From Gluconacetobacter asukensis (lineage in GTDB: Bacteria; Pseudomonadota; Alphaproteobacteria; Acetobacterales; Acetobacteraceae): a DNA stretch of 59,808 nt. The notes beneath the pieces are model-generated. The model was not told the DNA's origin and did not search any database. It saw only the letters and a list, made by a program, of their open reading frames with translations. The DNA lies in contig NZ_JABEQE010000021.1 of assembly GCF_014174375.1 (NCBI RefSeq), positions 1 through 59,808 on the forward strand, in the 5' to 3' direction. The number at the start of each line of letters is the position of its first letter. The stretch's first letter is position 1. The position numbers and the translations under genes were made by a program. Below are positions 51,439 through 59,808 of the stretch, one piece after another.

Positions 51439-51613
51439 CCGGCCTGCATGGCAGGAAGCCGGCGCCACAGCAACTGTCTCACCCGGGGCATGCGGGCCGC
51501 CTGGCTCCGGGAAGAGGAGATTTCCCGAAACGATCTCGGGTGAGGGATGAATTTTCCTTCATGAGGAGCAGATGCCATAATTTGTTAGCTGGCTTGCCAT
51601 ACGATCGGCCCTG

Positions 51614-53005
51614 ATGAACAGGTTTGGACAATCAGAAGCAGGCATGCCGCAGGAAGACGGATTTTCCGAAGACCGGTACGGGTCTCTGGATCTGGTGCCG
51701 GATATGGTCTGCGTCTGCGGAAGCGACGGTCTTCATGACTATTTCAACAGGGCCTGGCGCGCATACGGGACGGCGGTCTTTGCTTCGGCGCGATGGAGGG
51801 AGTGGGTTCTTCCGGCCGATCGGCACCGGGTCGATCAGGCATTGCGGGAGGCCATGCTGTCCGGCGACGGGTGCGAGAGCGATCTGCGGCTTGTGCATCC
51901 GGTCGATGGTGCGCGCTGGTTTCTGCTGAGAGCGCGGCCGCTGCCCGGTGGGGCGGATGGGGTGTGCCGCTGGCTGCATAGTCTGACGGATATCGATGCC
52001 CGCAAACGGCGCGAGCTGGCGCTTCTGCGGGATATCAGGTTCCAGGCGGAAATGCTGAATGTCAGCGTCGATTGCATCAAGCTCCTCCGGCCGGATGGGA
52101 CGCTGCTGCAGATGAACCGGGCCGGTTGCCTGGCGCTGGACGTCGGCGAGGCGTCCGGCTTCGGCATGGAATGGCTTCACCTGCTGCCCAAAGAGTCGCA
52201 TCCGGCGGGATGTCAGGCGCTGCTGAAGGCGAGGCATGGGGAGAATGCGCGTTTCCTCGGCGTCAGCCAGTTGCCGGGTCAGGACCCGCGCCACTGGGAC
52301 AATATGCTGACGCCGGTGAAAAACGCGGAAGGGGATGTGGAGGCCATTCTCTGCGTGTCCCGCGACGTGACCGTGGAGCGCGCCAGCGAACGGCGGATTG
52401 CGTCGCTTCTGCATGAGCTGACCCATCGGTCCAAGAACATGCTGGCCGTGGTGCAGGCGCTGATCCGGCGGACCGTGCCGGACCCGCAGGCGCCCTTTGT
52501 CTCGGTCCTGGGCCAGCGTATCGCCGCGATCGCGCGCAACCAGGACCTGCTGATCAACGGGCAATGGTCGGGCATCACGATCGAGACGCTGCTGGCCTCG
52601 CAGACCGCGGTGATCGGGGATGTGAACCAGAAGCGCCTGCTGCTGCACGGTGTGGACGGGCTGCGCCTGCTGCCCGAAACGGCGGAACGGATCGGGCTTG
52701 CGATCCATGAGCTGACGACCAACGCCATCAAATATGGTGCGCTCTCCAATGAGAGCGGAACGGTGACGATAGACTGGGCGATCCAGGAACAGGGCGGCGA
52801 TGAGCGCTTTTGCCTGGCCTGGCAGGAGAAAGGCGGCCCCCCTGTGCAGGCGCCCGCCGTCCGGGGGTTCGGGACGGCTGTGATCGAGCGGAATCCGCGG
52901 GCCGTGCGTGGCGCGTCGGTCACCTATCGTTATGAGCCGGATGGCGTGACGTGGACGTTCGAGGCCCCTGTATCCAGCGTCATGGAAGAGGGAGGCCTGG
53001 GCTAG
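51614..53005 (+). CDS. PAS-containing HWE-type histidine kinase
   Basis: This 463-residue soluble protein has two PAS-like domains (about 25-125 and 145-255). A kinase core follows with [21 protein letters not shown] (phospho-His about 273), [16 protein letters not shown] and LAWQEKGG, with the Trp-x-Glu and His features of the HWE group. No transmembrane segments and no response regulator gene are nearby. It may sense light, redox or small ligands through PAS; residues for flavin binding (NCRFLQ) are absent. Confidence 0.88.
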   Translation: MNRFGQSEAGMPQEDGFSEDRYGSLDLVPDMVCVCGSDGLHDYFNRAWRAYGTAVFASARWREWVLPADRHRVDQALREAMLSGDGCESDLRLVHPVDGARWFLLRARPLPGGADGVCRWLHSLTDIDARKRRELALLRDIRFQAEMLNVSVDCIKLLRPDGTLLQMNRAGCLALDVGEASGFGMEWLHLLPKESHPAGCQALLKARHGENARFLGVSQLPGQDPRHWDNMLTPVKNAEGDVEAILCVSRDVTVERASERRIASLLHELTHRSKNMLAVVQALIRRTVPDPQAPFVSVLGQRIAAIARNQDLLINGQWSGITIETLLASQTAVIGDVNQKRLLLHGVDGLRLLPETAERIGLAIHELTTNAIKYGALSNESGTVTIDWAIQEQGGDERFCLAWQEKGGPPVQAPAVRGFGTAVIERNPRAVRGASVTYRYEPDGVTWTFEAPVSSVMEEGGLG

Positions 53006-53088
53006 GCATTCGTCCCTGTCGCCTTCATGGACTGAAGGGAGGGAATGTTTTATGCTTTGCGGAATATTGTCTCGCCGAGAGTAATCCT

Positions 53089-53583
53089 TTGAAAAGACAA
53101 GCGGGGGCCGCCGCCAAAGTGCCGCGTATCGTGGATGCGAAGGTGCAATCCGAGGGATTTCGGGCCAATCGCGCGGCCCGGCGCAATGTGCTGGTCGAGG
53201 ATTATGTCGAGCTGATCGCCGATCTGCTCGATGAAGGCATGGAGGCCCGGCAGGTCGATATCGCCGCGCGGCTCGGCGTTTCCCAGCCCACGGTGGCGAA
53301 GATGCTGGCCCGGCTGGCCAATGAGGGGCTTGTCACGCAGAAGCCCTATCGCGGCGTGTTCCTGACGCCGGCCGGGGAGGCGCTGGCCACCGACGTGCGC
53401 CGGCGCCATGGGATCGTCGAATCCTTTCTGACCGCGCTGGGGATCAGCACGGAAAATGTCCGCATCGATGCCGAGGGGATCGAGCATTATGCCAGCGAAG
53501 AGACGCTTGCCGCCTTCGAGCGCGCGCTGAATGCCGGGCTTCAATCCTTCATGGCGGCGGATGGCGTGAAACGGGGTGGGTAG
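53089..53583 (+). CDS. mntR: Manganese-responsive regulator MntR (DtxR family)
   Basis: This protein of about 164 residues has [39 protein letters not shown], read in parts. The helix-turn-helix and [13 protein letters not shown] (metal-binding His/Glu) match proteobacterial MntR. The first codon is a TTG at 53089 or a GTG at 53119, with GAGAG upstream; no ATG fits. It should repress manganese uptake genes when manganese is plentiful. No mntH is adjacent, so targets are elsewhere. Confidence 0.9.
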   Translation: MKRQAGAAAKVPRIVDAKVQSEGFRANRAARRNVLVEDYVELIADLLDEGMEARQVDIAARLGVSQPTVAKMLARLANEGLVTQKPYRGVFLTPAGEALATDVRRRHGIVESFLTALGISTENVRIDAEGIEHYASEETLAAFERALNAGLQSFMAADGVKRGG

Positions 53584-53584
53584 G

Positions 53585-54331
53585 ATGCTGCTGCGCGAGG
53601 GGGACGCCCGGACGTTTGTCATGGACCGCCGGCTGGGCTGTTCGCTGGCGGCGGTGGCGGGTGCGGTCAATGCGGCCGGCTTTCTCGCGGTCGGCTATTA
53701 TTCGGCCAATATGACGGGCAATCTTTCTAGCCTGTCCATGGATGTGCGCGCGGCCGACCTGTCGTCGGCGCTTTCCTGCCTGGGGCTGGTCGCCGCCTTC
53801 GTGGCGGGTGCGGTCCTGTCGGCCTTGCTGGCCAATGCCGGGCGGCATCGCCGGCACCGGGCCATCTATGCGTACAGTATCCTGCTGGAGGCGGGGCTGC
53901 TGGCCGTGCTGGGGGCGCTGGACATGGCGTTGCGGGCCGGTTTGCGCGGTGCGGTGCTGGCCTATGGGCTGAGTTTTCTGATGGGGTTGCAGAATGCGAC
54001 GGTCACCCGCATTTCTGGCGCACGGGTGCGGACGACGCACATGACCGGCATGCTGACCGATTTCGGGATCGAGCTCGCGGACTGGCTGGATGCCGTGCGC
54101 AGGCACGGTGACCCGGCGCGGATGGCGCAGGTCCGCCAGCTTCTGGCGCTGCATGGCGGGATCGTCCTGTCCTTTGCCGGCGGCGGTGTGGCCGGGGCCC
54201 TGGCGTATGGCTGGTGGCGGGCGGGCGCGCTGTTGGGGCTGGCGCCGGTCCTAGTCTGGCTGGCCCTGCCGGGGGCGATAGCCGATCTGCGCGACCGGTT
54301 GTCAGGTCCGCCGCTGGGGCCCGTTCCCTGA
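53585..54331 (+). CDS. DUF1275 (YoaK-like) membrane protein
   Basis: This protein of about 248 residues has 6-7 predicted helices and the family pattern AGAVNAAGFLAVGYYSANMTGN, GLSFLMGLQNATVTRISGARVRTTHMTG (in parts). DUF1275 proteins are of unknown function. The ATG at 53585 is 1 bp after the mntR stop; an overlapping GTG at 53576 is also possible. Close linkage with mntR suggests co-transcription. Confidence 0.88.
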   Translation: MLLREGDARTFVMDRRLGCSLAAVAGAVNAAGFLAVGYYSANMTGNLSSLSMDVRAADLSSALSCLGLVAAFVAGAVLSALLANAGRHRRHRAIYAYSILLEAGLLAVLGALDMALRAGLRGAVLAYGLSFLMGLQNATVTRISGARVRTTHMTGMLTDFGIELADWLDAVRRHGDPARMAQVRQLLALHGGIVLSFAGGGVAGALAYGWWRAGALLGLAPVLVWLALPGAIADLRDRLSGPPLGPVP

Positions 54332-54332
54332 C

Positions 54333-55124
54333 ATGCCGGCGACCTTCATCCCTGACGACCATGAGGTGCTGGCCCATTATATCAGCGATCAGGGCGATAT
54401 CTGGATCAGCGAGGATATCCGGACCGAAAGCCGTATCTACTGGCAGGGGCGCTGCTGCCAGAGCGAGAGCGACGCCGACGGCATCAGCTATGCGCCCTAT
54501 GTCCATGCGCTGTTCGGCTTCCTGATGCAGACCCCGGCCGGGACCCGGCCCGACGAGCCGGTGCTGGTGATCGGCTGTGGCGGCGGTTCGCTGGCCACCA
54601 TGCTGGACAGGGCGGAGCGTTCGGTCGAGCTGGTCGACGTGAATCCGCTGGCCTTTTCCATCGCCCGCCAGCATTTCGGCCTGCCCCCCTGGATTGCCTG
54701 CCATCTGACGGACGGTGCTGCGTATCTGCGCGCGCTGCCCGCGACCCGGCGGTTCGGCGCGATTATCGTCGATGCCTTCCAGGGGGATGTGGTGCCCGGC
54801 CATCTGCTGGGGGCGGGGTTTCTGACCGATGCCGCCTATCGTCTGGCGGAGGACGGGTTTCTGGCCATGAATCTGTTCGAGGCGCCCGGCAGGGCGGATC
54901 TGGTCGTGCGTGCCGCCGTCATCGCCGGACGCGCCGTGGCGCCGTGGGGCGATGTGCGCCTGTTCGAGGAGGCGGAGGGGCGGGAGGGCAATGTCGTGCT
55001 TCTGGCGGGTGCGGTGGCCGGCCTGAGCGACCCGGGCCTGCTGCTGCCGCCCCGGACGATGATCGCGGAGACGCGCGGGGCGCTGGAGCGGATGCGCTTT
55101 CGGCCGGTCGACGTGACGGTGTGA
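54333..55124 (+). CDS. Spermidine-synthase-like methyltransferase-fold protein
   Basis: This 263-residue protein has PVLVIGCGGGSLATMLDRAERSVELVDVNPLAFSIARQHFG (in parts) and IIVDAFQGDVVPGHL, the Rossmann pattern of SpeE-like aminopropyltransferases. The polyamine-site DE pair (usually DDGE) is replaced, so it may not make spermidine. It starts 1 bp after the DUF1275 gene, completing an mntR-DUF1275-speE-like operon. Confidence 0.75.
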   Translation: MPATFIPDDHEVLAHYISDQGDIWISEDIRTESRIYWQGRCCQSESDADGISYAPYVHALFGFLMQTPAGTRPDEPVLVIGCGGGSLATMLDRAERSVELVDVNPLAFSIARQHFGLPPWIACHLTDGAAYLRALPATRRFGAIIVDAFQGDVVPGHLLGAGFLTDAAYRLAEDGFLAMNLFEAPGRADLVVRAAVIAGRAVAPWGDVRLFEEAEGREGNVVLLAGAVAGLSDPGLLLPPRTMIAETRGALERMRFRPVDVTV

Positions 55125-55146
55125 CCGGGCGGAAGCCGGTCATGCA

Positions 55147-55190
55147 GAAAACGCGCGCCGGCTCGCCGCCAGCGCGCATTTCCAGGCAGG
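55147..55190. terminator. GC-rich hairpin, copy D of the dispersed terminator-like repeat
   Basis: GCGCGCCGGC (55153-55162) pairs with GCCAGCGCGC (55168-55177) with one wobble, flanked by GAAAAC and ATTTCC. Read on minus it is a stem followed by GTTTTC directly after the aldolase stop. It also lies after the convergent speE-like gene, so it can act both ways. Confidence 0.7.
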
Positions 55191-55193
55191 TTT

Positions 55194-56090
55194 TCAGGAT
55201 TTGATGGTGGAGGCGCGATAGATCTTGTCGATCGCCGCCACCAGGGTGGCGTCGAATTCGGCGTCGGTCATGGAGACCTTCAGTTCGCCGAGCAGCGCGC
55301 GGGAGAAGCTGGCGATCATGCCGTGGTTGGCGGCCAGGCGCGTGCAGGCATCGTCCAGCGTATAGCCGCCGGAGAGCGCCACGACGCGCTGCACGCGCGG
55401 ATGGCGGACCAGGTCGAGATACAGGTCCGGGGTTTCGGGGATCGTCAGCTTCAGCATCACCTGATAGTCGCCGGGCAGCGCGTCCAGGCCGCGCGCCAGC
55501 TCGTCACGCAGGATCGCCTCGGCGGCGGCCTTCTGCGGGCTCTTGATCAGGACTTCCGGCTCCAGGATCGGCACCAGGCCGTGGGCGGCGATCTGGCGGG
55601 CGACGTCGAACTGTTGCGCGGCGATGGCGGCGATGCCTTCGGGGTTCGCCAGGTTGATGACCGAGCGCTCCTTGGTGCCGTAGATGCCCAGCTTGACGGC
55701 ACGGGCCAGCAGCGGGTCCAGGCCGGGGATCGGCTTCATCAGCCGCACGCCGTCCACTTCGTCTTCCAGACCCTTGTCGACCTTCAGGAAGGGGACGACG
55801 CCGCGATCTTCCCACAGATAGGAGGGAACCGGCTTTTCACCGACCAGCCCGTCCATCGTGCGTTCGAAGAGGATGGCGGCGATGATCTTGTCGCCGGTGA
55901 AGGACGGCGCGGTGATGATGCGTACACGCATCTCGTGCATCAGGCGGAACATCTCGTCGTCGCCATGATAGGCGCTCTCGGGGATGCCGTAATGGCTCAG
56001 GGCGCCGGGCGTGGAGCCCCCGCTCTGGTCCAGGGCTGCGATAAAACCAGGCTTGGCAGAGAGTTGTGACTTCATGCTCTCGATCGACAT
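55194..56090 (-). CDS. fda: Fructose-bisphosphate aldolase, class I
   Basis: This 298-residue protein has GFIAALDQSGGSTPGAL, VPFLKVDKGLEDE, PILEPEVLIKS, MLKLTIPE with the Schiff-base lysine region and RVVALSGGYTLDDAC. This fits the short bacterial class I enzyme that splits fructose 1,6-bisphosphate without metal. It stands alone with its own terminator on minus; a PRPP/PfkB/PEP cluster elsewhere in the window would feed the same pool. Confidence 0.93.
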   Translation of the reverse strand: MSIESMKSQLSAKPGFIAALDQSGGSTPGALSHYGIPESAYHGDDEMFRLMHEMRVRIITAPSFTGDKIIAAILFERTMDGLVGEKPVPSYLWEDRGVVPFLKVDKGLEDEVDGVRLMKPIPGLDPLLARAVKLGIYGTKERSVINLANPEGIAAIAAQQFDVARQIAAHGLVPILEPEVLIKSPQKAAAEAILRDELARGLDALPGDYQVMLKLTIPETPDLYLDLVRHPRVQRVVALSGGYTLDDACTRLAANHGMIASFSRALLGELKVSMTDAEFDATLVAAIDKIYRASTIKS

Positions 56091-56138
56091 GATTATGTTT
56101 CCCCCGCTTGGTGCAGATGCGTGTCCGGGCCCTCGCCC

Positions 56139-56164
56139 GGGACCGGCGGTTGCAAAACCGTCCC
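56139..56164. terminator. Possible weak hairpin between the glycosyltransferase and aldolase genes
   Basis: GGGACCGGCGGTT-GCAA-AACCGTCCC pairs with an internal bulge. It could end the glycosyltransferase transcript before the aldolase promoter. No T-run follows, so it is only a candidate. Confidence 0.35.
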
Positions 56165-56235
56165 CCAGGCGATTGCCCGTTTCTGGAGATTGCCGGGTTT
56201 GCCGTCAATGGTGAAGGGGTTACCCGGCGGAATGC

Positions 56236-57216
56236 TCAGCCCGGATCGGTATCGTCGTGCAGGCTGGGGATCGTGGCCCAGACCAGGGCGCTGTAATACT
56301 GGCTGTCGCGATGCGCCCGGACATAGGCCGGCGTGATCTGTGCCACCCGCGAGCGGGTGCGGACCGACGCGTACCAATGGACCACGCGCGTGCCGGGAAG
56401 CAGGATATCCTGCGCCCGTGCCCGCCGGCTGGTGCGGAAGAGATGTTCCGAGATTTCGGGTGGGACCGGATAGAACACGGATGGGTCGTGGATGGTCAGC
56501 GCGTCCGTGCCGCTTTGCTCCGCCACCCGTTGCAGCAGGTGGGGGCCCAGCGCGTAGGGACGCAGCCGTTCCTCGGGCGACAAGGCCAGCATGGCGCGCA
56601 GGCAGGTGCGCAGCCAGGGTGCGCCGGGGGGCGCCCCCAGCACCGCGTTGTTCAACCCGAGCGGGTAGAGGCGTTCGATGCGGCGGAAGCCCTTCCAGCC
56701 GCCGGGCAGCGCGCGGAACGCCTGGCGCACCAGCGACAGCCCGATATGCTTTGCCCGCAGCAGGGGCGAACGCGAGGCCCGGACATGGGGTGGCCAGACG
56801 ATGCGCTCGGTGCCGACGAACGGACCGGATTGCAGCAGCGGGCGCAGCGACGCGGTGGTGATCGTGTCCATGTCCAGATACACGCCGCCATCGCGGTAGA
56901 GGATCGCGGTCCGCAGGATATCCGCGCGCTGGACCGGCGTGCGCACGCCTTCGTACAGCGCGACCAGGCTGCCCGCCGGCAGGTCGGCGACCTGTTCCAC
57001 CGCCCGCAGGTCGCGTTGCGGGTCGACGCGGGACAGCACGACACCGGGCGCGCGTTCCAGCGCCTGTTTCTGCGGGCCGTCCTCGAGCGGATCGGTGTGA
57101 TGGAGGATGACCGAATCCATTCCGCCCGTCGCGGCGGCCGAGAGGACGGCGAAGACATAGGCCCAGGGCAGGCGCGGGCCGATCCAGCAGAAATGGATGC
57201 GGGCGGGAATGGTCAT
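56236..57216 (-). CDS. Glycosyltransferase with a DXD motif (capsule/OCH1-like family)
   Basis: This 326-residue protein has IHFCWIGPRLPWAY at the N-terminus, RADILRTAILYRDGGVYLDMDTITT with the metal-binding DMD at about 120, and PFVGTERIVWPP. These are features of the Gly_transf_sug family (TcdA/OCH1-like). It probably adds a hexose to an envelope polysaccharide. It is divergent from the next glycosyltransferase and belongs to the same surface-glycan locus. Confidence 0.85.
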   Translation of the reverse strand: MTIPARIHFCWIGPRLPWAYVFAVLSAAATGGMDSVILHHTDPLEDGPQKQALERAPGVVLSRVDPQRDLRAVEQVADLPAGSLVALYEGVRTPVQRADILRTAILYRDGGVYLDMDTITTASLRPLLQSGPFVGTERIVWPPHVRASRSPLLRAKHIGLSLVRQAFRALPGGWKGFRRIERLYPLGLNNAVLGAPPGAPWLRTCLRAMLALSPEERLRPYALGPHLLQRVAEQSGTDALTIHDPSVFYPVPPEISEHLFRTSRRARAQDILLPGTRVVHWYASVRTRSRVAQITPAYVRAHRDSQYYSALVWATIPSLHDDTDPG

Positions 57217-57462
57217 GGCAGCCGGCTTTCCGTGGTGCGGGAAGAAGGGCGGCCTGTTTCGGCCGGGGGAGCGGTCATTACGGCGCCCGGTTTCGGAACT
57301 ATCGGCATTGCCGTCAAGTCCGCGCCCTTTTGTTTTGCCGTTGCCCGACGGTAAAGTGCCGCCCGCTTCCGAGCCTGGCTGGGCATACGCGCCAGCGGTG
57401 ACCCGACGCGTGGGTTCCAGTCAGGCTCCTGGAGACCATATGCGATCGAGAGAGCCACCCTG
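57217..57462. other. Divergent spacer between the two glycosyltransferase genes
   Basis: No gene or clear repeat is visible; it must hold both promoters. It is GC-rich to the start of the GT4 gene, which begins at a TTG with GAGAGAG just upstream. Confidence 0.4.
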
Positions 57463-58653
57463 TTGCGTGAAATCGTCATCTTTCGCCAGAACCAGTTCCG
57501 GGTTTCCGAGGTTTTCATTGCCCAGCAGGCGCAGGCCCTGCGCCGTTATGCGCCGCTCTATCTGGGGCGCATGCGCTTTGGGCCCGGGCCGGATGGGGCG
57601 CGTGGGCTGCTGCTGCGCGACCTGTGGCGGCATGCCGCGTGGCCCCGGATGCTGGCGCAGATGCTGACGCGCGATCCTGCGCCCTATCTGCGGTTGCTGG
57701 CGGGGTGCCGGCCGGCGCTGGTCCATGCCCATTTCGGGATCGATGGGGTCTATGCCATGGAAGTGGCGCGCCGGCTGGACGTGCCGCTGGTCACGACGTT
57801 CCATGGTTTCGACGTCACCCTGGCGGACCGGTATTTCCTGCGTTCGCCCGCCTGGATAAACTATCCGCTGCATCGGCGCGCGCTGGCGCGGCGGGGGCAG
57901 TTGTTCCTGTGCAATTCCAGTTTTCTGCGTGATCGGGCGTTGGCGCGCGGTTTTCCGGCCGAACGGACGCGCGTGCATTATATCGGCGTGGATTGCAGCG
58001 CATACCAGCCGCGCGAGCCGGCGGAGGAGACGCCGGTTATCCTGCATGTCGCGCGTCTGGTCGAGTTGAAGGGCACGGAATATCTCCTGCGGGCCTTCGC
58101 GCGCATGGCGGCCGGTTGCCCCGCGCTGCGCCTGGCCATTATCGGGGATGGGCCCCTGCGGGTGCGGCTGGAAGCGCTGGCCGGCGAATTGGGCGTGGGA
58201 GCGCGCGTGCTGTTCCTGGGCGCGCGGCCGCATGCGGTGGTCATGGAATGGATGCGCCGGGCGATGATGCTGGTGCTGCCCAGTGTCCTGACCACCAGCG
58301 GACGGGTGGAGGGACTGGGGATGGTGATGCTGGAGGCGGCGGCCTGCGGCGTGCCGGTGGTCGCCACGCGGGTCGGCGGCATCCCCGAGGGGGTGGCGGA
58401 GGGGCGTAGCGGGCTGATCGTCCCGCCCCGCGATGTCGAGGCGCTGGCCACCGCCATGGACACCCTGGCGGCCGACCCGGTACGGCGCGCGGCGATGGGG
58501 CATGCTGGGCGGGCCTTCGTCGTCGAGCGATTCGACCTGCGGCGGCAGACAGAGATTCTGGAATGCTGGTATGACGATCTGGTCCAGGCCCATGGCGGCG
58601 GGGCGGATTCCTCCTCGGCCCGGGCTATCGCGCATGCCGGGTCGCCCCTATGA
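57463..58653 (+). CDS. GT4-family glycosyltransferase
   Basis: This protein of about 396 residues has an N-terminal acceptor domain and a C-terminal GT-B nucleotide-sugar domain: PVILHVARLVELKGTEYLLRAFA, IIGDGPLRVRLEALA and SGRVEGLGMVMLEAAACGVPVVAT with the EX7E donor-site glutamates. It starts with TTG 57463. Together with the DXD enzyme it points to exopolysaccharide or lipopolysaccharide synthesis. Confidence 0.9.
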   Translation: MREIVIFRQNQFRVSEVFIAQQAQALRRYAPLYLGRMRFGPGPDGARGLLLRDLWRHAAWPRMLAQMLTRDPAPYLRLLAGCRPALVHAHFGIDGVYAMEVARRLDVPLVTTFHGFDVTLADRYFLRSPAWINYPLHRRALARRGQLFLCNSSFLRDRALARGFPAERTRVHYIGVDCSAYQPREPAEETPVILHVARLVELKGTEYLLRAFARMAAGCPALRLAIIGDGPLRVRLEALAGELGVGARVLFLGARPHAVVMEWMRRAMMLVLPSVLTTSGRVEGLGMVMLEAAACGVPVVATRVGGIPEGVAEGRSGLIVPPRDVEALATAMDTLAADPVRRAAMGHAGRAFVVERFDLRRQTEILECWYDDLVQAHGGGADSSSARAIAHAGSPL

Positions 58654-58693
58654 TGCGCCCCCTTTTCCGGCTTTTGCCGGTTCCTCGGACGAT

Positions 58694-59701
58694 ATGGCAA
58701 CGATGAACGATATTCCCCTGGCCCGCCGCATCAGTAATCTGGGTGCGGGGGTGCGGTTTGCGGCCAAGGCCATCGCCACGCGCTATACGCCGCTGCTGGC
58801 GCAGGTGGTGGTGACGCGCCGCTGCAACCTGGCCTGCGGCTATTGCAATGAATTCGACGATTTCTCCGCCCCGGTTCCGTTCGCGGAGCTGAAGGCGCGG
58901 GTGGACCATCTGGCGAAGCTCGGCACGGCCTCGATCACCTTTACCGGTGGCGAGCCGCTGCTGCATCCGGACCTGGACCGGATCGTGCGCGTGGCGCGCG
59001 ACCATGGCATGATCGTGACCACCATCACCAACGGCTTCCGCCTGTCGCGCGCCTGGATCGACCGGCTGAACGCGGCCGGGCTGCAGGGGATGCAGGTCAG
59101 CATCGACAACATCACCCCCGACGATATTTCGATGAAGAGCCTGTCCTCGGTCGAAGGCAGGCTGGCGCTGCTGTCGAAGCATGCGCAGTTCAAGGTCAAT
59201 GTGAATTCGGTCCTCGGCGTGACCGGCGAACGGACCCAGGATGTGGTGACGATCGCCGAGACGGCGGCACGCTATGGATTGCAGCATTCGGTGGGGGTGC
59301 TGCACGATCACCATGGCGGGCTGAAGGCGCTGAGCGACGAGCAGATGCGGGCCTATCGCCGGGTGACCGAGATCTCGCCCTCGCTGGTTCATACGCTGAA
59401 TTACCGGCTGTTCCAGAAGAATCTGATGCATGGCCAGCCGAATGACTGGAAGTGCCGCGCCGGGGCGCGCTACCTCTATGTGACCGAGGACGGCAAGGTG
59501 CACTGGTGTTCGCAGCAGCGCGGCTATCCGGCCATACCGCTGCTGGAATACGGTCCCGCGGATCTGAAGCGCGAATATCATACCGAGAAATCGTGCAGCC
59601 CGACCTGCACGCTGAGCTGCGTGCACCAGATGAGCATGTTCGACCGCTATCGTGGCGCCCAGCATCCGACCGATCCGGTGCCCGTTCCCGCCGAAGCCTG
59701 A
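58694..59701 (+). CDS. Radical SAM protein with C-terminal cysteine cluster
   Basis: This protein of about 335 residues has the radical SAM motif CNLACGYC, GGEPLLHPDLD and a TIM-barrel body. The C-terminal part has WKCRAGARYLYVTEDGKVHWC and a CSPTCTLSC triplet that resembles SPASM-type auxiliary iron-sulfur sites. ATG 58694 is chosen for fit; the frame to 58433 is unrelated. It sits 40 bp after the GT4 gene. Substrate unknown; a glycan or peptide modification is possible. Confidence 0.88.
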   Translation: MATMNDIPLARRISNLGAGVRFAAKAIATRYTPLLAQVVVTRRCNLACGYCNEFDDFSAPVPFAELKARVDHLAKLGTASITFTGGEPLLHPDLDRIVRVARDHGMIVTTITNGFRLSRAWIDRLNAAGLQGMQVSIDNITPDDISMKSLSSVEGRLALLSKHAQFKVNVNSVLGVTGERTQDVVTIAETAARYGLQHSVGVLHDHHGGLKALSDEQMRAYRRVTEISPSLVHTLNYRLFQKNLMHGQPNDWKCRAGARYLYVTEDGKVHWCSQQRGYPAIPLLEYGPADLKREYHTEKSCSPTCTLSCVHQMSMFDRYRGAQHPTDPVPVPAEA

Positions 59702-59716
59702 GAGTATCCGTTGTGA

Positions 59717-59808
59717 TCAAGCGGCTTTTGGAGCCCATGTTCGATCATCGCGCAGGAGTGCGTTGGCGAGGATGACGAGCTTGCGCATGACGGCGGTGAT
59801 GGCGACTT
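59717..59808 (-). pseudogene. IS110-family transposase, C-terminal fragment cut by the window edge
   Basis: Read on minus, the last 30 residues are VAITAVMRKLVILANALLRDDRTWAPKAA then stop at 59717-59719. This tail (AVMRKLVxLANALLRDxR) is diagnostic for IS110-type transposases. The rest is outside the window, so whether the element is intact cannot be judged. Confidence 0.8.

Noticed and set aside
49369-51543. 724-codon plus-strand frame over lysR and the methyltransferase
   Set aside because: Spans two clear minus-strand genes and has no motif.
1-59808. CRISPR array or prophage
   Set aside because: No regularly spaced identical repeats and no integrase, capsid or terminase genes were seen.

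Overview
The window is high-GC DNA with dense, often 4-bp-overlapping operons. Alphaproteobacterial gene types are present: an HWE-type kinase, an MntR of the proteobacterial kind, hydantoinase/oxoprolinase operons and two TonB receptors. The content and the G/C-ending codons fit an acetic-acid-type alphaproteobacterium (Acetobacteraceae). That placement is inference; there is no rRNA gene or other marker to prove it. Both edges carry insertion-sequence debris: an IS3/IS630 mosaic at 218-691 on the left and the C-terminus of an IS110-type transposase at 59717-59808 on the right.

Region 1 (1-2100) is a mobile-element scar followed by a Phd/YefM antitoxin and PIN toxin pair and a strong terminator. 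Region 2 (2133-20376) is a large locus for uptake and opening of a cyclic amide or N-carbamoyl-type compound. It holds ATP-dependent hydantoinase/oxoprolinase HyuA/HyuB and a divergent MarR-type regulator. It also holds a compact carboxylase-like operon (biotin carboxylase, biotin carrier, a second carrier-like protein lacking the biotin lysine, and PxpA/PxpC/PxpB), an MFS permease and a TonB receptor. A divergent operon encodes a LysR regulator, an M20 amidohydrolase, a CapA-like metallophosphatase-fold protein and a D-2-hydroxyacid dehydrogenase. A VOC protein closes the region.

Region 3 (20836-30887) is a sugar-phosphate/PEP module. On the minus strand are a PRPP-synthetase-like protein, PfkB, PEP synthase and a CBS-BON protein. 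Divergent from them is a two-gene operon of a large protein with a PhoU/DUF47-like tail and a pyruvate,phosphate-dikinase homologue that stops after the phosphohistidine domain. That dikinase half has no PEP/pyruvate barrel, so its phosphate acceptor is unknown; this is the best candidate for an undescribed activity in the window.

Region 4 (31113-36800) is an orphan RND pump followed by an OmpR-type response regulator and sensor kinase. Region 5 (36898-46601) has an RpiR/SIS regulator, a three-part ABC importer, the FetAB-type exporter, a TonB receptor preceded by two perfect palindromes, and a secreted acid phosphatase. Region 6 (46744-55124) mixes a secreted EF-hand-like/DUF3500 pair, Tag glycosylase, a LysR regulator, a THUMP methyltransferase, an HWE kinase, MntR, a DUF1275 membrane protein and a spermidine-synthase-like protein. 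Region 7 (55194-59701) has class I aldolase, two glycosyltransferases and a radical SAM protein. A GC-rich hairpin followed by ATTTCC recurs as a probable terminator family at several places in the window.
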